Source: Nitrospira sp. UBA5699
GTDB taxonomy: Bacteria; Nitrospirota; Nitrospiria; Nitrospirales; Nitrospiraceae
NCBI GenBank assembly: GCA_002420105.1
Contig: DIHJ01000076.1
Coordinates: 26,726-31,865, forward strand
DNA: 5,140 nucleotides
Direction of reading: 5' to 3'
Shown here: positions 4,228 to 5,140 of the stretch, piece after piece
Numbering within the stretch: position 1 is the stretch's first letter
Layout of the letters: each line of letters starts with the position of its first letter
Translations under genes and position numbers: made by a program
Notes under the pieces: model-generated
Databases searched by the model: none
Told to the model about the DNA's origin: nothing
Seen by the model: the letters and a program-made list of their open reading frames with translations, nothing else

Positions 4228-5140
4228 CTAGGATCGATAGCTTGCGTTGATGCGGACGTAATCGTAGGACAAATCGGTGGTCCAGAGATGAGCTCTCCGG
4301 CGCCCCTGGCCGAGTCCCACGGTGATCGTGAATTCCTTCCGTTGGAAGACCTTGGCGATGCGGCGCTCCGCCGCAAGGCCGAGGCCGACCCCCCGCCGCA
4401 CCATCGGTACTCCGTCGAACCGGACGCTGATGGCCGACGGATTCAAGGGAACTCCGGCGCGGCCGACGGCAGCCATGACCCGTCCCCAGTTGGCATCCTC
4501 GCCGAAGAGCGCGGTCTTGACCAGGTTCGACGTTCCGATCGTGCGAGCCACTTGAGCGGCCTGCGCACGGCTTTTCGCCTCCGTGACCTCGATCTTCACG
4601 ACCTTGGTGACGCCTTCGCCGTCGCGGCAGATCGCGAGGGCGAGCGGTTGGCAGACGTCCGTCAGGAGTCGGACGAACCGGCGGAACGCCGGCGTGCCTT
4701 CCGCAATGGGGCGATTGCCGGCCATGCCGTTGGCGAGACAGAGCACCGTGTCGTTGGTGCTCGTATCGCCGTCGACGGAAATGCAATTGAACGATTCGCC
4801 GACCGCCTCGGTCAATGCCCGTTGCAGGGCGCGTCTGGTGATCGCCGCATCGGTCGTGAGGTAGCCCAGCATGGTCGCCATGTTGGGATGGATCATGCCC
4901 GATCCCTTCGCCATCCCCCCGATCGTGACGAGCCGGCCGTTGATGCGCTGCTGCCGGACCGCCGTCTTCGGTTTGAGGTCGGTGGTCATGATCGCGCGGG
5001 CGGCCGGCGCGCCGCCTTGCCGGCTGAGCATCTTGAGCGACGCGGGGAGCGCGTCCACGATTCGCTCGACCGGCAGCACGCGGCCGATCACGCCGGTCGA
5101 GCCGATGAAGACTTCGTGCGTCGGCACGCCCAATGCCCGC
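4228..5140 (-). CDS. argJ: ArgJ, glutamate N-acetyltransferase / ornithine acetyltransferase (5' end missing)
   Basis: ArgJ transfers the acetyl group of N-acetylornithine to glutamate, recycling acetyl in cytoplasmic arginine synthesis; some members also use acetyl-CoA. The frame is open to the window edge, so the start and roughly the first 100 residues are missing (family about 400 residues). The TTG at 5131-5133 is an internal Leu codon, because family-like sequence (GVPTHEVFIGSTGVIG) runs straight through it. The hallmark KGSGMIHPNMATML is present. ArgJ precursors self-cleave between the Ala and Thr of this motif, giving alpha and beta chains with Thr as N-terminal nucleophile; that Thr is codon 4873-4875. 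Further family blocks are SVDGDTSTND and the C-terminal YDYVRINASYR just before the TAG stop. It lies 227 bp upstream of rpsB and is functionally unrelated to it, so it probably ends a separate unit. Whether it is mono- or bifunctional cannot be read from this sequence. Confidence 0.95.
   Translation of the reverse strand, partial: RALGVPTHEVFIGSTGVIGRVLPVERIVDALPASLKMLSRQGGAPAARAIMTTDLKPKTAVRQQRINGRLVTIGGMAKGSGMIHPNMATMLGYLTTDAAITRRALQRALTEAVGESFNCISVDGDTSTNDTVLCLANGMAGNRPIAEGTPAFRRFVRLLTDVCQPLALAICRDGEGVTKVVKIEVTEAKSRAQAAQVARTIGTSNLVKTALFGEDANWGRVMAAVGRAGVPLNPSAISVRFDGVPMVRRGVGLGLAAERRIAKVFQRKEFTITVGLGQGRRRAHLWTTDLSYDYVRINASYRS

Noticed and set aside
1..5140. CRISPR array, tRNA/rRNA gene, insertion sequence or toxin-antitoxin pair
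   Set aside because: No regularly spaced repeats, cloverleaf or rRNA-like segments, transposase motifs or extra small genes are visible; conserved housekeeping genes fill nearly all of the window.

Overview
This window is a compact GC-rich stretch of bacterial chromosome in which every recognisable gene lies on the minus strand. In transcription order (right to left) they are argJ (5' end off the window), rpsB, tsf, pyrH, frr and alr. The protein sequences, the GC-rich base composition, the short EF-Ts form and this gene order suggest a Nitrospirota (Nitrospira-like) bacterium. That placement rests on recognition of the protein sequences and was not tested by a search, so treat it as moderate confidence at phylum level.

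Layout. 5140-4228: C-terminal three quarters of ArgJ (arginine biosynthesis), ending in TAG. 4227-4001: the only sizeable intergenic region (227 bp). It holds a candidate extended -10 promoter, an 8-bp direct repeat at 21-bp spacing, small inverted repeats, a perfect 16-bp palindrome, a 7-bp hairpin with a GNRA loop and a very strong Shine-Dalgarno sequence. It is best read as the promoter and structured mRNA leader of the next operon. 4000-1270: the classical translation cluster rpsB (30S protein S2), tsf (EF-Ts), pyrH (UMP kinase) and frr (ribosome recycling factor), with gaps of 60, -4 and 17 bp. 1222-107: alr (alanine racemase), 47 bp after frr and probably in the same transcript. 106-1: non-coding sequence with a GC-rich hairpin that may contribute to the end of the transcript.

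How the genes work together. rpsB, tsf and frr supply the translation machinery (small subunit, EF-Tu recycling, post-termination recycling). pyrH makes UDP for RNA and for UDP-activated cell-wall sugars. alr makes D-alanine for peptidoglycan. The operon therefore joins ribosome production to nucleotide and wall precursors, that is, to growth rate. argJ is metabolically separate and appears to be the end of an upstream unit.

I found no mobile element, CRISPR array, tRNA/rRNA or novel multi-gene system. The parts least explained by the known genes are the structured leader upstream of rpsB, the start of alr, and the short sequence at the left edge.
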